A DNA stretch of 64,000 bases. It comes from Aspergillus flavus (lineage: Eukaryota; Ascomycota; Eurotiomycetes; Eurotiales; Aspergillaceae). The stretch is taken from assembly GCF_009017415.1 (NCBI RefSeq), contig NC_092403.1:2914001-2978000 (forward strand), in the 5' to 3' direction. The notes under the pieces were generated by a model. That model made no database searches. It had not been told where the DNA came from and saw only the letters and a program-made list of their open reading frames with translations. The translations under genes and the position numbers were made by a program. Positions 26,365-37,765 of this stretch are shown in pieces; the stretch's first letter is position 1, and each line of letters begins with the position of its first letter.

Positions 26365-27911
26365 GGTATTTGGTGATGCCTTTGGTGTTGCAGTGGGTTA
26401 TGAGGGGAAAGTGCGATGAGGGACATCCCTGTGGCGTGTGCTGGTAGCCTTGTGTAGGTGTATCTAGTCTAGTATATAAATCTCTCGCACAGCCACACAA
26501 CAGACAACACGAAGAGAACTTTTCGATCACTTTCTCCACATCATGACTCATGGCGCAGCTGAAATTCTGAATTATGCGCAATTTGCAAATCTAACTGTTC
26601 GTTGACGTAGACCGTTATTCTCACAATAGATGCAGAAACTAGGGAGAGTCAGTTTGTAACGGGAAATACATTGTTGGGGATAAGGTAGTCAAGGCGTGAC
26701 CTTGAGGTCCATGGCATTTTGGTCGAGCGGAGATCTATTATAGGAGGCGTATCCTATTGCTATTCATACTCTGGATCGATAGTTAACTTCTAGAACAGAC
26801 CTCCCGACAAGTGACATGTCTCTGGGGGTGCATATATCCCAGAGATAATTCTAAGGTTCTCTTTATCGGTTGATCATATTGCTAGGAAAACTAATATCCT
26901 TTGCAGTGCTGGATAGTTTCAAGGTTCTTTAATAGCATGGCTCGAATAAAGATATCATAACAGGGCTCACTGCTCACTTTATTTACCGTAATAGTTTGAA
27001 AGATTCTATACAAGCAAGAAATAAGCCAGATCCTGGACTGCCGTCATGAGATCGGCTTGAATATTCCCAATTGGAAGCCCAAAGGAACTACATGATCTGG
27101 ACATCTAAAAAGGAAACACACTGTATTGTCGCTGAGGACTATTTACACTTCCACTGCAGAGAAAATGGCCAGCACAAATACAGTAATATCTTCCACCAGT
27201 TTCCGAACATCAACTTGTCGATAACATCTTCTACCCCTCATTCTACCCAGATATGAATAACTTCCGTCAAACAGGCTCGAGAATCATGCAGATCGATCAC
27301 TGGGCACTTCACGGTATTAACCATCGGCCTCTCCCGACGCTCAAACCCGGGAGGGGAGACGCTGGAATCCGATGGTCGCTTTTAGTCGCACACCTCCGAT
27401 ATTATAGTTTTGTATAGTGCACATATTTGACGCGTGCGGGAACTCTGGATTGTGCTTGGTCGATTTTGTCGTGTAGTCCTGAGATGCGTTCTGTATTGTT
27501 GTTGCGTGTATGTTTACTCGGCGGAAAGAGGGTACAATGTGTGAAGGGTTCAATTCGCGGCAGCAGGTATTACATTGCAATGCCGGAAATCGTGTATGTG
27601 TTTGAGGAGGCTTTTGCTATTGCGTTATGGGGTTGCTGGGAAGTACCTAGATCTGTTGTTTATAGCGCATAGAAAACGAACTTGCCAGTCATATACCGTG
27701 AGATCTGACTAGTGATCCCTCAGTAGCATAGAATACATCTATAACGAGTAAACTGAGCATGGGTCCTTCTTAAAGTCTTTATTTATTTTGTCATCAAATG
27801 ACACATAAAAAGCAATACTCCCAACAATGCATGACCAAATGCGTGGTATCAATCGCGCGTACACCAGATCCGCCAATAAATAAATAAAAAAAAGCACATT
27901 TCCACCAAGTC
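26365..27911. other. intergenic, 1.5 kb, no gene seen
   Basis: This holds the promoter of the deaminase/MYND gene on the left and the 3' flank of med4 on the right. Base composition is slightly AT-rich with no repeat. The short frames at 27341-27672 lie antisense to one another and look like chance. Confidence 0.5.
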
Positions 27912-28904
27912 TCAAAAATCATCCTCATCATCGTCATCATCCAGATCCAAATCAAGTGTAGCCTTCGGTTTCGGCTTCGGCGCAGCAGCCGACACTCCAC
28001 CAGTACCAGCACCACTACCAACGGCACCAGACCCAGCCTTCACAGCAGCCTTCGCAGCCTCACCCACACGGCTCTCCTCATCACTCACATTCGCAACCGG
28101 CGGCGCATCCGCAGCCCCCAATCCCTCCGCCTCGCGAATCAACCGCTCAACCTCCTGATCAGGATCAAACCCGGGCCGTCCCTCACCGGCAGCCAACTGA
28201 ATCTGCCCCATAAGACCCAACCGAATGCGATCCTCCATGGGATAAGGCAACATATACACCTGGCGCGTCATATTGGCCGACTCATCCAACCAAGACGTCG
28301 CATCCTTGGTAACACTCGACACGGGCTCCGCCTCCCCATCCTCTACTCCATTCGTCCCTATCGCTCCAGTTCCCGTCATCTCCGTATCCCGATCCTCCCC
28401 AATCTGAACCCTCGCCTTCGCCCCCGCCTCCGCATCCGCAGCAGCCTGATGATTATACTTACTAATGCGCCTCGCAAAATCAAGCAAAAGCCGATAATCC
28501 ACCTCCCGAATGCCCCTCAACTTCCTCGGCCTCCCACCCGCATCCTGCATCTCCGCATCACTATCATACCCCGAACTATCGGAGTCAAAGTCCGAGTCGC
28601 TATCGATTTCATCAGAGTTGCAGACCGTGCGGATTTCCTTCTCGTAGTTCACGGCTGTTTTCACGATCTCTTTGACTTTTTCTTCGAGCGAGGCGGCTTC
28701 GTTCCGGAGACGGAGGATGCGGGCGTAGTTGTCTTGGTGGTGTCGGAGGGTGGAGATCGAGGTTGTGAGGGCGTCATCGGCGTCGAGGAGGTTGACTGCT
28801 GCTGCGGGCGCGCCGGTGGCTGTTGGGGAGGTGGTCAGGCTGGTTATTAAAGTGTTGAGCTTGTTTTCGAGGTTGGTGAGGGTGGTTTGGAATTCGGTGT
28901 TCAT
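27912..28904 (-). CDS. med4: Mediator complex subunit 4 (Med4)
   Basis: Single exon, 330 aa. The N-terminal half is helical: a Ser/Thr/Ala-rich start, then a coiled coil around YARILRLRNEAASLEEKVKE. The diagnostic Med4 stretch is REVDYRLLLDFARRISKYNH. Next come SWLDE and MLPYPMEDRIRLGLMGQIQ, where the protein addresses the middle-module partners. The C-terminus is alanine-rich, then very acidic, ending DLDDDDDEDDF. Med4 is part of the middle module of Mediator, which links activators to RNA polymerase II in the nucleus. Length and layout agree with Aspergillus Med4 proteins. The high G+C reverse frames across this gene are shadows. Confidence 0.85.
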   Translation of the reverse strand: MNTEFQTTLTNLENKLNTLITSLTTSPTATGAPAAAVNLLDADDALTTSISTLRHHQDNYARILRLRNEAASLEEKVKEIVKTAVNYEKEIRTVCNSDEIDSDSDFDSDSSGYDSDAEMQDAGGRPRKLRGIREVDYRLLLDFARRISKYNHQAAADAEAGAKARVQIGEDRDTEMTGTGAIGTNGVEDGEAEPVSSVTKDATSWLDESANMTRQVYMLPYPMEDRIRLGLMGQIQLAAGEGRPGFDPDQEVERLIREAEGLGAADAPPVANVSDEESRVGEAAKAAVKAGSGAVGSGAGTGGVSAAAPKPKPKATLDLDLDDDDDEDDF

Positions 28905-29588
28905 TTTCGGGTCGGTTGTTCGGGTGGTTGTGCGTGTGAGTTAGAGCATTGGTGAGGGGTTTGTAGAGGGGTGGTGAGTGCAATTGGATGGTGTTGGATT
29001 CGTGTAGAGGTGTCGTGAGCGTGAATGTGCTGCTCTATATTGCGCGAGTGAGGTTTGTTGATTGAGGACTGATGGAGCTGTCGGCGGTTCCCGCAAACAA
29101 TGCCGATAACATGTCACGTGCATGCTTGCTGTTGCTGGCCAATGATGAGTCGGTATTTCTCTACATCTAGACTGACTTTGTTGTAGGCACACCATTGGGC
29201 TTGATCGACACTGATGGGTATATTGTGTAACTTGATTGATACTCAGTCTTTTCGCAGTCCATTGCTTCCAGGTGATTAATACCAAGAGTGAGATATCTAT
29301 CGGGCAGAGCGATAGACAACCATCATCATTTACAGTCCCCTTCTATACTGCAACTAGAGCTGTAAACAGCCGGTAACCATGGGTATTCCTAGAAACCAAT
29401 CTAGACAACAAGGAAACATCAAGTCTAAGTTCTGGAAACAGGAAATCCAGGCGCTAAATGCTCAAAGATCTAAACAAACAAAAAACACAGGAACGCCAAA
29501 TTTGAGACATAAAATCAACAATAAATCTACAAAACCATAGCCGAGGTTCTTTTTCTGTCAGATATCGCTAAATCGATTGAACTCGCGT
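28905..29588. other. intergenic: med4 promoter and 3' flank of the carrier gene
   Basis: Tandem arrangement on the minus strand. The 80 nt upstream of the med4 start codon are GT-rich on the plus strand (CA-rich on the coding strand), as often in fungal 5' UTRs. No gene or repeat seen. Confidence 0.5.
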
Positions 29589-30796
29589 TCACTCGTCGTC
29601 AAAGAATTTCTTCATGAAGTTGTGAGCAAGCTCAACTCCCGCACTGCCAACTGTTAGTCGATTGGTCTCGTATGCTATGGTAGAAGGGGACATACAAGGT
29701 AGCGGCGTTGGCGGGAACAGCTCTGGCCAAAGCCGGGCCAAATCCAGGGAAGAAGGCCTTGAAACCACCGCTGGCGTAGACGCTGCGGATAGTTCCGCCA
29801 ATTGTGGGCTTGCCGGGGGCGCTCTGCAAGCGCGACTTGATGGTGTCGACGGGGAAAACGGGAATCCACATGGCAATACCAGCCGCACCACCGGCGGCCA
29901 GGACAGCGGGCATGGAGAGCTGGCCGGTGGCGTTGCCGTTCGCATCCTTGGGTGTCAGGGAGCGCTTGATATATTCGTAAGCAGCGAAGTAGGCGGCCGA
30001 GCCGGGACCATCACGGGCCAGGGTCATTGCGCTTCCACGGAAGACACTGCGGATGCCACCCTCCTTGTACAATTGCCGAACCACGTCCAATCCACCGGAG
30101 TACTTGGGCTTCTGTCCCGGAGGAGGCGGGTTCTGGCCTTGGATCTGCAAGAGCACCTTGACTCGCTCAAAAGGAGCTGTGATCAAGGTCATGGGGATGG
30201 CGGAGAAGAAACCGGCGGCGGAGATCTGGCCAATGGTGTATTGGGGGGTGTTGTTCTCCACGCGCACTTCGGAGAACTTGCTGACGAGCGTCTTGCCCAC
30301 GTCATAACCCTAGGAAAGTGTTAGAGTCCATTTTACATAAGTAAGACGGTCGGCCATTCCAATAGAAACATACCCAGAAGCTGACAGCGACTGGTACACA
30401 GTCAGTAATCTAAAACGTAAAATATGTCGTCTGGATAGAAACTTACACATAGGGGTAACTCCGACAAGAGGAGCAGAAACACCAGCATACAATCCCTAGA
30501 CCCAGTTAACGCGAAGTTCAAACTTGATCGAAATTATAACTTACGCGAACAAGACCCTCGCGGGCGACCGTCTTCTTCACAACATCAATTGCACCGGAGT
30601 ACACTCCCTTCTCCGCAGTCTGTAGACGGACCTTCACCAAGTCGAAAGGGTGTCCGACAACAACGGCGCACACACCACCGGCAGCACCAGCAACAAGGGA
30701 ACGAATCTGCGCGATAGTCTGGTTGACAGCCTTGGTCTCGGCGACCTTGACGTCGTCCCGGATTGTCTCCGGGGTAGAGGCAGAGGCGGAGGACAT
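29589..30796 (-). CDS. acuH: mitochondrial carnitine/acylcarnitine carrier
   Basis: Five exons: 30796-30545, 30495-30447, 30390-30374, 30309-29696 and 29643-29589, 987 nt, 328 aa. It is a mitochondrial carrier family protein with three repeats and their signature motifs PFDLVK, PFERVK and PVDTIK. The RGSAMTLARDGPGSAAYFAAYEY segment fits the carnitine/acylcarnitine subtype, equivalent to AcuH of Aspergillus nidulans and Crc1 of yeast. It exchanges acylcarnitines for carnitine across the inner membrane and is needed for growth on acetate and fatty acids. Exon 3 is a 17-nt microexon encoding the end of FAVSFW; without it the frame is lost. The last junction uses the second CAG at 29644, giving AATFAGVELAHNFMKKFFDDE. 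Two FarA/FarB-like motifs stand upstream. Confidence 0.9.
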
Positions 30797-31911
30797 CGTG
30801 GCGGGGTGGTCCGGGAGCGGGGAAAGCTGGACGCGGGGAGAGAAGGTGAGTGTAAAGGGAGAGATTTAGAGAATGCCGGGTTGCCGGAGGTTTAGAGAGA
30901 GGAGAGGTGTAATTTAAAGAACGCGAATTAATTAAGGCAGCAAAAACAATCTCACCGGGCGAAGGAAAATGAACAAACGGCTCCAAACAAGTCAAAAGCT
31001 GGAGAACGGCCGAGGCCGAGCGAGTAGGAGGAGACCGACGATTACCGGAATAGGATGCTCTCGTGACTTGGACCTCGGCTCGGTACGGGTCAACTAGCCT
31101 TCCGACGCCGAATGACTGCGAATCTCAATCCCGAGTATTATCCAGGTACCGCTCTGTCTATGTGACGGAGTCTGTATGTAGGCGTAGATTTTAGCGCTAA
31201 ATCCAAGTCATGACATTGGTCCATCTCCTTATATGTATATGCATTCGTCCAGTTTCCCCATATTGAACTTCCTGTGACAGCCACGGCGCCGGGTGAACGG
31301 GCGCCAAACTCCAATGGTTGAAGTCATCTTGCATTGGCTGCCATTGCTCCGGTGTGCTTTGTCACGGACAACAGGAAGTTCATATTAACTCAATATATCC
31401 GTACTCAGGTTTCTTCTTCTATCAGCTGAACCGCATCGAATGATAATCTCGTTGAACTGACCTCACACCGCCAAGCAATCACATGCGGAGTGATGCCATT
31501 GGGTGCACGTGCGCGTCTCCCACCGGAATAGAGCCTGAAACCTAAGGTAGCTACTTAGTACCGAAGGAGACAAGCGTCTTTGAAGCTAGATGGTCCCTGA
31601 TCTAATCGATCTAAGGTTCGAGTATCACGAGCCTTCATGTTAATTCGGCTACGGATCAAGAAATAAGCAGGAGAATAAGCTACGCTTGGCATGCACGCAT
31701 GAGAAATGGTTAAAATGTAATTATGGATCAATTCAAATTAGTACGTCATGACTCAGCTATAGCTGGGTAGTCACTAATTATCTACCGTCGTCAAGGAAGA
31801 GTCCGTTACAAAAACATGTACAGTACAAGATGCAAAACAAATCAGGCGAAAGGCGGGGAATCATGAACGCCATCGCTCAGCCAAGCGTGCAGTCGGTCAT
31901 TAATAAAGCGT
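30797..31911. other. intergenic: carrier promoter and 3' flank of the CFEM gene
   Basis: The first 300 nt contain the CCGAGG and CCTCGG motifs listed separately. The rest shows no gene. The frames at 30585-30995 and 31830-32075 are shadows or chance. Confidence 0.5.
31010..31078 (-). promoter_or_regulatory. paired CCGAGG / CCTCGG motifs, candidate FarA/FarB sites
   Basis: CCGAGG at 31010-31015 and its inverse CCTCGG at 31073-31078 lie 214 and 277 nt before the carrier start codon. This hexamer is the published core recognised by FarA and FarB, the Zn2Cys6 regulators of fatty-acid use in Aspergillus, and acuH is among the genes induced that way. The motif is short, so each single site could be chance; the pair in this promoter is suggestive. 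Confidence 0.45.
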
Positions 31912-32838
31912 TTAGAGAACGAAGAAAGCGGCGAGCGCAAGAGCACCCAGGGCACCGCTGCCGAGGACGGTCTTGGAAGCGCCAGAGTTGGTCGAGGTGC
32001 TGGAGGGAGCAGTCTCAGTTGCGCTGCCGCCGTTGGAACCGCCGTTGGAGCCATCAGTGGAGCTGCTGCCGTTAGAGCCGGTCTCGGAGGAGCTGGAGCC
32101 GTCGGTGGTGGTGCTAGCAGAAGTGCTGAGGGTGGAGCCGGTCACAGTAGTGGAGGCGTCGCCAGTCTTGGACGCGTCGGTGCCAGTGGCAGTCGAGTCA
32201 CCGGTCTTAGAAGCATCGGTGCCAGTAGCGGTGGAGTCACCAGTCTTGGAAGCGTCGGTACCAGTGGCAGTAGCGGTAGAGTCACCGGTCTTGGAGGCGT
32301 CAGTGCCAGTAGCGGTAGAGTCACCGGTCTTGGAAGCATCGGTGCCAGTAGCAGTGCCAGTGGCAGTCGAGTCACCGGTCTTGGAAGCGTCAGAGCCAGT
32401 AGCAGTGGCAGTCGAGTCGCCGGTCTTGGAGGCATCAGTGCCGGTGGCAGAGGCGGAATCACCAGTCTTGGAGGCACCACCACCGTTGGTACCAGTAGCG
32501 CTGCTGTCAGAAGAGCCGTTAGGGCAGGAAGCAAGAGCGGCAGCCACGACAGCAGCAGCATCCTCGCTAGGGCAGGCCTCAGTAGTGCAGTCGCGCACAC
32601 CATAGGAGTAGTTGCCGCTCTTGCACAGGCAATCCAAGTCTCCGCTGGAGCAACCAAGCTCGGAAGCCTTGGCGTTCATGTTGCTGATGCACATTTGCTG
32701 AGGGAAGCGTTAGTAGTGTTTCTTCGCGAGCAACCATGGACAGGAACCACTTACAGCGCATTCACCAACGGAAACATCGGCGCTCACCATGGTGGTGGCG
32801 GCAGCCAGCAGGGCAAAAGAGAGAGCAGTGGTCTTCAT
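31912..32838 (-). CDS. CFEM-domain, probably GPI-anchored cell-surface protein
   Basis: Two exons, 32838-32755 and 32697-31912, 870 nt, 289 aa. The signal peptide is MKTTALSFALLAAATTMVSA. The CFEM domain follows at once with all eight cysteines (ECA, MC, GC, DC, LC, DC, AC, SC) and the heme-ligand aspartate position in SGDLDCLC. Next comes an imperfect array of eight or so units of the type SATGTDASKTGD, rich in Ser/Thr and surely O-glycosylated. The C-terminus (GASKTVLGSGALGALALAAFFVL) has the small residues and hydrophobic tail of a GPI-attachment signal. CFEM proteins of fungi act in heme/iron capture and cell-wall stability. The intron falls within the CFEM domain between A and Q, a usual place. 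The repeat array makes long reverse frames, which are artefacts. Confidence 0.9.
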
Positions 32839-35800
32839 GATGACGAATGTGTGAGGCTGGACGTGAATCAGGCAGAAGGTAGCGAGGAGAGGTGATGGAG
32901 GAAGCTGGATGAAGTTCGCTGGAGATGTGGCAGGGGAGAAAAAGAAGGGTAAGTGATCGGAGGGAAGGAGCTGGTTTAAAAAGGCAGGAAGCGACGCGCA
33001 AATTTCAATTCTACCTCAAGCTTTTCGGGGGACCCGATCAACAAGAGAATTTTTTTGATTTTTTGTTTTCTTTTCCGAACTTTCTCTAATACGATCGTCA
33101 CTGGCTACTTGCGCGGTTGGCTTTCCAAGGTCTCCAGCCAGCGTGGCTAGGGCAAGTATCACGGACCAATTCCCATGCAAAGTGAAGTCATTGACCAGCC
33201 CACCGAATTTGATTTTACTTATTTTACTGATTTTAATCTTAGCCTGCAAGGTAAAATGTCTGAGTGGCTCGATCCATCGCGGCCTATTAACCAATTTAAT
33301 CTGCCGCCACAGATCCACTTCAGCCCACCTCCATCCCACGCCAGCTTCTCATAGGCTACGTGTGTTTAGTACTCGATAGTTTGGGTGGATTCAAGATAAG
33401 TTTTTTTTTTTTTTTTTCTGTTTCCCACTTTTCTTTTTCCTTTTTTTGTTTCTTTCCCGGCCTTTCTTATTATCGTATCCATGGAAATCATGGGAAACAG
33501 CGTGGTTGAAGTTCCCATCGCACACTTTCAGTTAAGAAGAGATGGGCTGGTATAGGCCGAAAGGCTAATTTAGCAAATCCAAGACTTTCCAGAGCCATGG
33601 TTAAGGTACCTTATCGCGGTCAATGTCCTCTTTCAGCCCGCATAATGAGATTGAACCATGTACAGATCCATGCACTCTGCAAGAACGTGGTGACGATGTT
33701 CAAGTGTGGTTCAACTCTAGAATTAGCATCACCTACTACATTGACTGTGATGTATCCTGCACGGCGACTGTACTAACCCTGCATTAAGTCAAACAGGAAG
33801 TTGGTACGACCACCGACGTCAAAGGCAGCGTCATGGTGACTGCCCAATATCAAGGAGCTGATCTGGAGAGCGCACGGGATTGGAGCTGGCAAGTTCATCC
33901 GCGCTCTTGACCGACTGAAAGGAAATGGATCGCCGGTGGACCCGATCACCAGTGACCAACAGATCGTAATTGAACAACAGACACCAATCATTCCACCCAC
34001 TGTCCAGCTGGGTTGTGGGTCACTACTGCAGTGGGAACTTCACCAGCCACACTTCTCCCGGCTCAGAGGGTCTTTTAGTGGCACTCTGGACTCGGTCGCA
34101 GTCCAAAATCCCCTTGATGTGGAGAAAGCTCTTGTTTTCCGCCACCCGCTAACTGCGACCATTGCCTACGGCAACCATGGTCGTCTTGCGCGCCGAGAGC
34201 GTGAGATTTTGTTCTAGTAATTTCGGCTGGTTATCGCGGAGTTTCTCGTGTGAGCCCCTCTTGCATTTACAACACAACTGACTTAGGGCTGGGACGTTTT
34301 CCAGCCACCGCGGTGATGCGGAGTGGCTGGAATGAGGGACTGACACTGAAGTGTGTTACATTCGCATGTAAGGGGGTACCTTGCTTTTATGGTCGGGTAG
34401 TAAATGAGCAGGGTGTGGGAAAAAGTAGGGAGTAACCCGGACGGAAAGGAACTGAGTTCGATCGACAGGACATACGAGTTCTCCTTCTCCACGAAAGACA
34501 AAGATCGCCGGGGAATAGCTTTCCCCCCAAAAGGAGAAAATGTGACCAAAAAAACAAAAAGTTGGACGAACTGTGGCGGTGCAGCTCCGCAGCCCTAAAG
34601 CCGGAGAAAGTCCGAATGGACGTCACAGCTCAATCATGAACAAGTTATCGACGATGGAAATACAATCATTCTTACTTGATACTAACTGATAAATCCTGTC
34701 GCCTAATGACGAAGAACAGAATTGAACCCCAAGCTTTCGAGTCATGCAGCCCTCGCATGAGCCACACTCGCCCAGAGACCCAGCCTGAAGAGATAGACTT
34801 TCCAACCCGGTAGGTAGTCACCGAACCGCTGCCGAAAATTTGTCAACTTCCCAAGTCCTCACAGGTTCAAGCCTCATGAGCTTTCCTCGGCCGAGATTCA
34901 ATACTATAGTAGTAGGTTCGATAGAACGACCCGAAGTTCCCCCTAGTGCATCGACTAAATTAGATCCGTGTGATGAGGAATCTAGACCTCAGTCAAGATA
35001 AGCGACCGAGTAGATTAGATGCTGGCCAAGGGTCGATTCAGAAAACAGATTCGCAACTTTTCCTTGTCGCATGCAAGTCATCCCGACCTACATACAGAGA
35101 CAATGGCTATAATTGAAAGGAAGCGAAATTTCTTGGAATATCTTCTTCCACCGTAAGGGATATATATTCAGTCCTGAGCTAATTTCGTCCTCCCTGTTCT
35201 AAACGAGGGCGCAACCCTTGCTTGGGCAATACTACACAGTAAGTTCTTGATGTAGCTTAGCATGCAATGGCACAGAAGCACAGACAACTTCAGAGAGCTC
35301 GATAAAGTCTGGAATTTGTAACCGACGCGTGCTTATTCCAAATTACCATATCGCCCGTCGTATAGATCGGAGTACGGAGTAAATCCTATCGATTCCAGGA
35401 ATGCTTTCCCGAGGAAACGAATTCCGGGTGCATCAACCAATGATCACGGATTCTGATGGCGATACTCCCACGTGTGTAAAATGGTATCGATCGGCATTTT
35501 TAAGTTTTCCCCATGGGAGTGGGATCCGCACGTTCCTGATTTATGGGCTAAAGATTCATCTTGTTATCTCTATTTTAACACTGCATTCTGCTCATGGGTT
35601 CATAGCTTGATGGTTGTCCTATCTGATGAAGATTCTAGGTAGACTAGTACATAATAAATCAATAAATCTTCGATAGTCACTCTTGACGAGATAATATAAT
35701 ACATATTTATTAATATCGGTACAGGCTTACCCAATCGAATAATAAATAAAAGCATCACCATTTTATATATAATTATTCCAGATAACATACTCGTACACTG

Positions 35801-36736
35801 AGCTCGAGTCTTGACAACCGGTTGATACTAGTTTCTTCCACAAATAAGCGGTCAGGAAGCGACCAGTTCATGACCAACCTTGATGTCTAATTCCAGTTCG
35901 CAGTGACAGATGCGAGGTGACCTTACAGAAGCTTAAAGCCTTGTCAATCGTCTAGAACCCGCTTCCCTGTTATATGGTCGTTATAATGTAGAACCCTACC
36001 ACCGCCTTATGTCAGAGCCATCATTGTTCAACTTAAATGATTCGCTATACCTAGATACTCTTGTAGATAAATGCAACCGTCGTCAGCATGCAACTACACC
36101 GCGAGGCTGTCCAAGGGTTACGTGTATCTCCGTTGTCTGTTGACGAAGCCTGCAGTCAGAAATATAAAATTAGAGTGCCGCAGCCCGTGACACATAACGC
36201 CAACGCATAGCATGCTATGGCCCTTCTTTTGGGTTCGGATATATCATATAATTGTAGGTTATGACGTGGGCTGTGACTTGCAGATCATATTCCGTTTACG
36301 ATATACTGCATGTTGAACGATCGTTGCTATATAGGGAAGTTACAAATGTATAAAGAAGGCTTTGAGATTCTTCTTGGGGAGATTTCAGGTAATTCTTAGG
36401 TTGGTTTTGGGGCTTTTCTTTATCATTTTGTATGTATAGAGTAAATAGAATTCTCAACGATTACTGTAAGAATCTTTCTAAGCGATCGATTCAAGCATTT
36501 TCCCTACAAGACTAGCTCTTGCTATAAGAGATGAATTCATAATGGTGTTCTAATGATGATGTGCTTCTATCTGGATTGGTTGTATCAATCTGTAACGTGT
36601 CTTAAACCCACTTTATCATAGTCTCTAGCTATTCTATCTAATTTCGATCAATATATACATCAATCTCACACCAACAAGCTCTAGACTACAGCAATCCTAT
36701 ATACACCAAATATCATGCTACAAATCCTCTAAAACC
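32839..36736. other. gene-poor stretch, 3.9 kb
   Basis: I find no supportable gene. There is a T tract at 33401-33417, an A/T-rich patch at 35600-35790, and scattered short frames without motifs. 34680-34760 on the minus strand resembles part of a tRNA (a GGTTCAATTC-like T loop), but its stems do not pair. The left end must hold the CFEM promoter. Confidence 0.5.
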
Positions 36737-37765
36737 TCACATACAATCAACAAGTTCACAATCCTCCATCGACAAAACAAGCTGCCCCTTCAACAGATCA
36801 ACCGGCGTCATCTCATCATCCCCATTCAACCGATCATCCAGCCTCAAAACACACTCACATCTTGCTTGCATCAACCCCTGAAGGACCTCATCCTCATTAT
36901 ACCCAACCTCCCTCGCAATCCTAACAGCCAACCGCATCCCAACAGTCAACACCAACCCCGCAATATCAGTCGCCGGGTATCCAACGCCGGCATCCGCCCA
37001 ATCCAATATGCCAGTAATTCCCCCATCAGAATCCACAAGAATATGTTCCCCCTTGATATCATTATGAATGAGCACCTTCCGAGAGACCCCTTCATCGGGA
37101 CGCTTAACCCGATCTATAAACGCCGTCTTCCTCTCACCCAATCCTTCGAACTCATCCCCATCTGTAACCCCAAAATCACCCGCTAAAATCTGCCCCCGAC
37201 TAACCAACCTCCTCCACGCAATAACCGCCCTCTCCCTCATCCCCCGAATCTCAGGCCACGGAATAAACGGAACCTCAAACCTAACACCCAAATCCCTCAA
37301 CCTCCCCTCCAATCCCGAGATATCAACCCCCTTCATCACACTCATCAACTCCACCAACCCCCCAACAGTCCTCTCACTGAGAAACTCCCCTAACCCACCC
37401 CGACACAACCCCGTCCCATCTAACATAGTCTCCAACGAAACAGCATAAACCCCATCTCCAGACAAAACTTCATGTGCCACAGCCCTAGGTATAATATCCC
37501 CATCCAACCCCCGAGAAACGTATTCAGAAGCCACGAGTTCCCGAACCGCGATATCGAACTTTTGCATTTGCGTCCCGGTCAGGGGCCGGTCTTTTCGGGG
37601 TTTTGTTACCCGGAGGAGGTGGTGAGGGCTTTCGGCGATGGTGAAGATCATATGATCGTCGCCTTCGATTTTGGGGTGGCGGGTTAGGGTTGCGGAGGGG
37701 ATGTTTAGGGTGGTTTGCGTGAAGGTTGAGAGGGTTGGGAGGGGGATTGGGTTTGGTGTGGTCAT
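36737..37765 (-). CDS. aminoglycoside-phosphotransferase-like (APH/ChoK fold) kinase
   Basis: Single exon, 342 aa from the ATG at 37765. The open frame continues up to 37996, but the extra residues are a lysine run translated from a pyrimidine-rich leader (T tract 37801-37826), so I take the internal ATG that starts MTTPNPIPLP. The C-terminal lobe shows the Brenner-type catalytic loop as HNDIKGEHILVD, with the catalytic aspartate present but histidine where asparagine is usual. The metal-binding ILDWADAG follows, then the YPATDIAGL extension. In fungi this family phosphorylates small molecules or proteins of mostly unknown identity; drug resistance should not be inferred. A cytosolic protein. 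Confidence 0.75.
   Translation of the reverse strand: MTTPNPIPLPTLSTFTQTTLNIPSATLTRHPKIEGDDHMIFTIAESPHHLLRVTKPRKDRPLTGTQMQKFDIAVRELVASEYVSRGLDGDIIPRAVAHEVLSGDGVYAVSLETMLDGTGLCRGGLGEFLSERTVGGLVELMSVMKGVDISGLEGRLRDLGVRFEVPFIPWPEIRGMRERAVIAWRRLVSRGQILAGDFGVTDGDEFEGLGERKTAFIDRVKRPDEGVSRKVLIHNDIKGEHILVDSDGGITGILDWADAGVGYPATDIAGLVLTVGMRLAVRIAREVGYNEDEVLQGLMQARCECVLRLDDRLNGDDEMTPVDLLKGQLVLSMEDCELVDCM

Noticed and set aside
29662..30324. Plus-strand frame of 220 codons opposite the mitochondrial carrier
   Set aside because: It is a low-complexity Gly/Ala/Glu shadow of a conserved gene; the carrier motifs on the other strand are unmistakable.
31973..32657. Long open frames on the plus strand and in a second minus frame across the CFEM gene
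   Set aside because: They arise from the periodic Ser/Thr repeat array and contain only V/E/P or P/L runs; the CFEM frame has the signal peptide, cysteines and GPI signal.
34680..34770. tRNA-like stretch on the minus strand with a GGTTCAATTC T loop
   Set aside because: Neither the acceptor nor the T stem pairs, and no consistent anticodon stem can be drawn.
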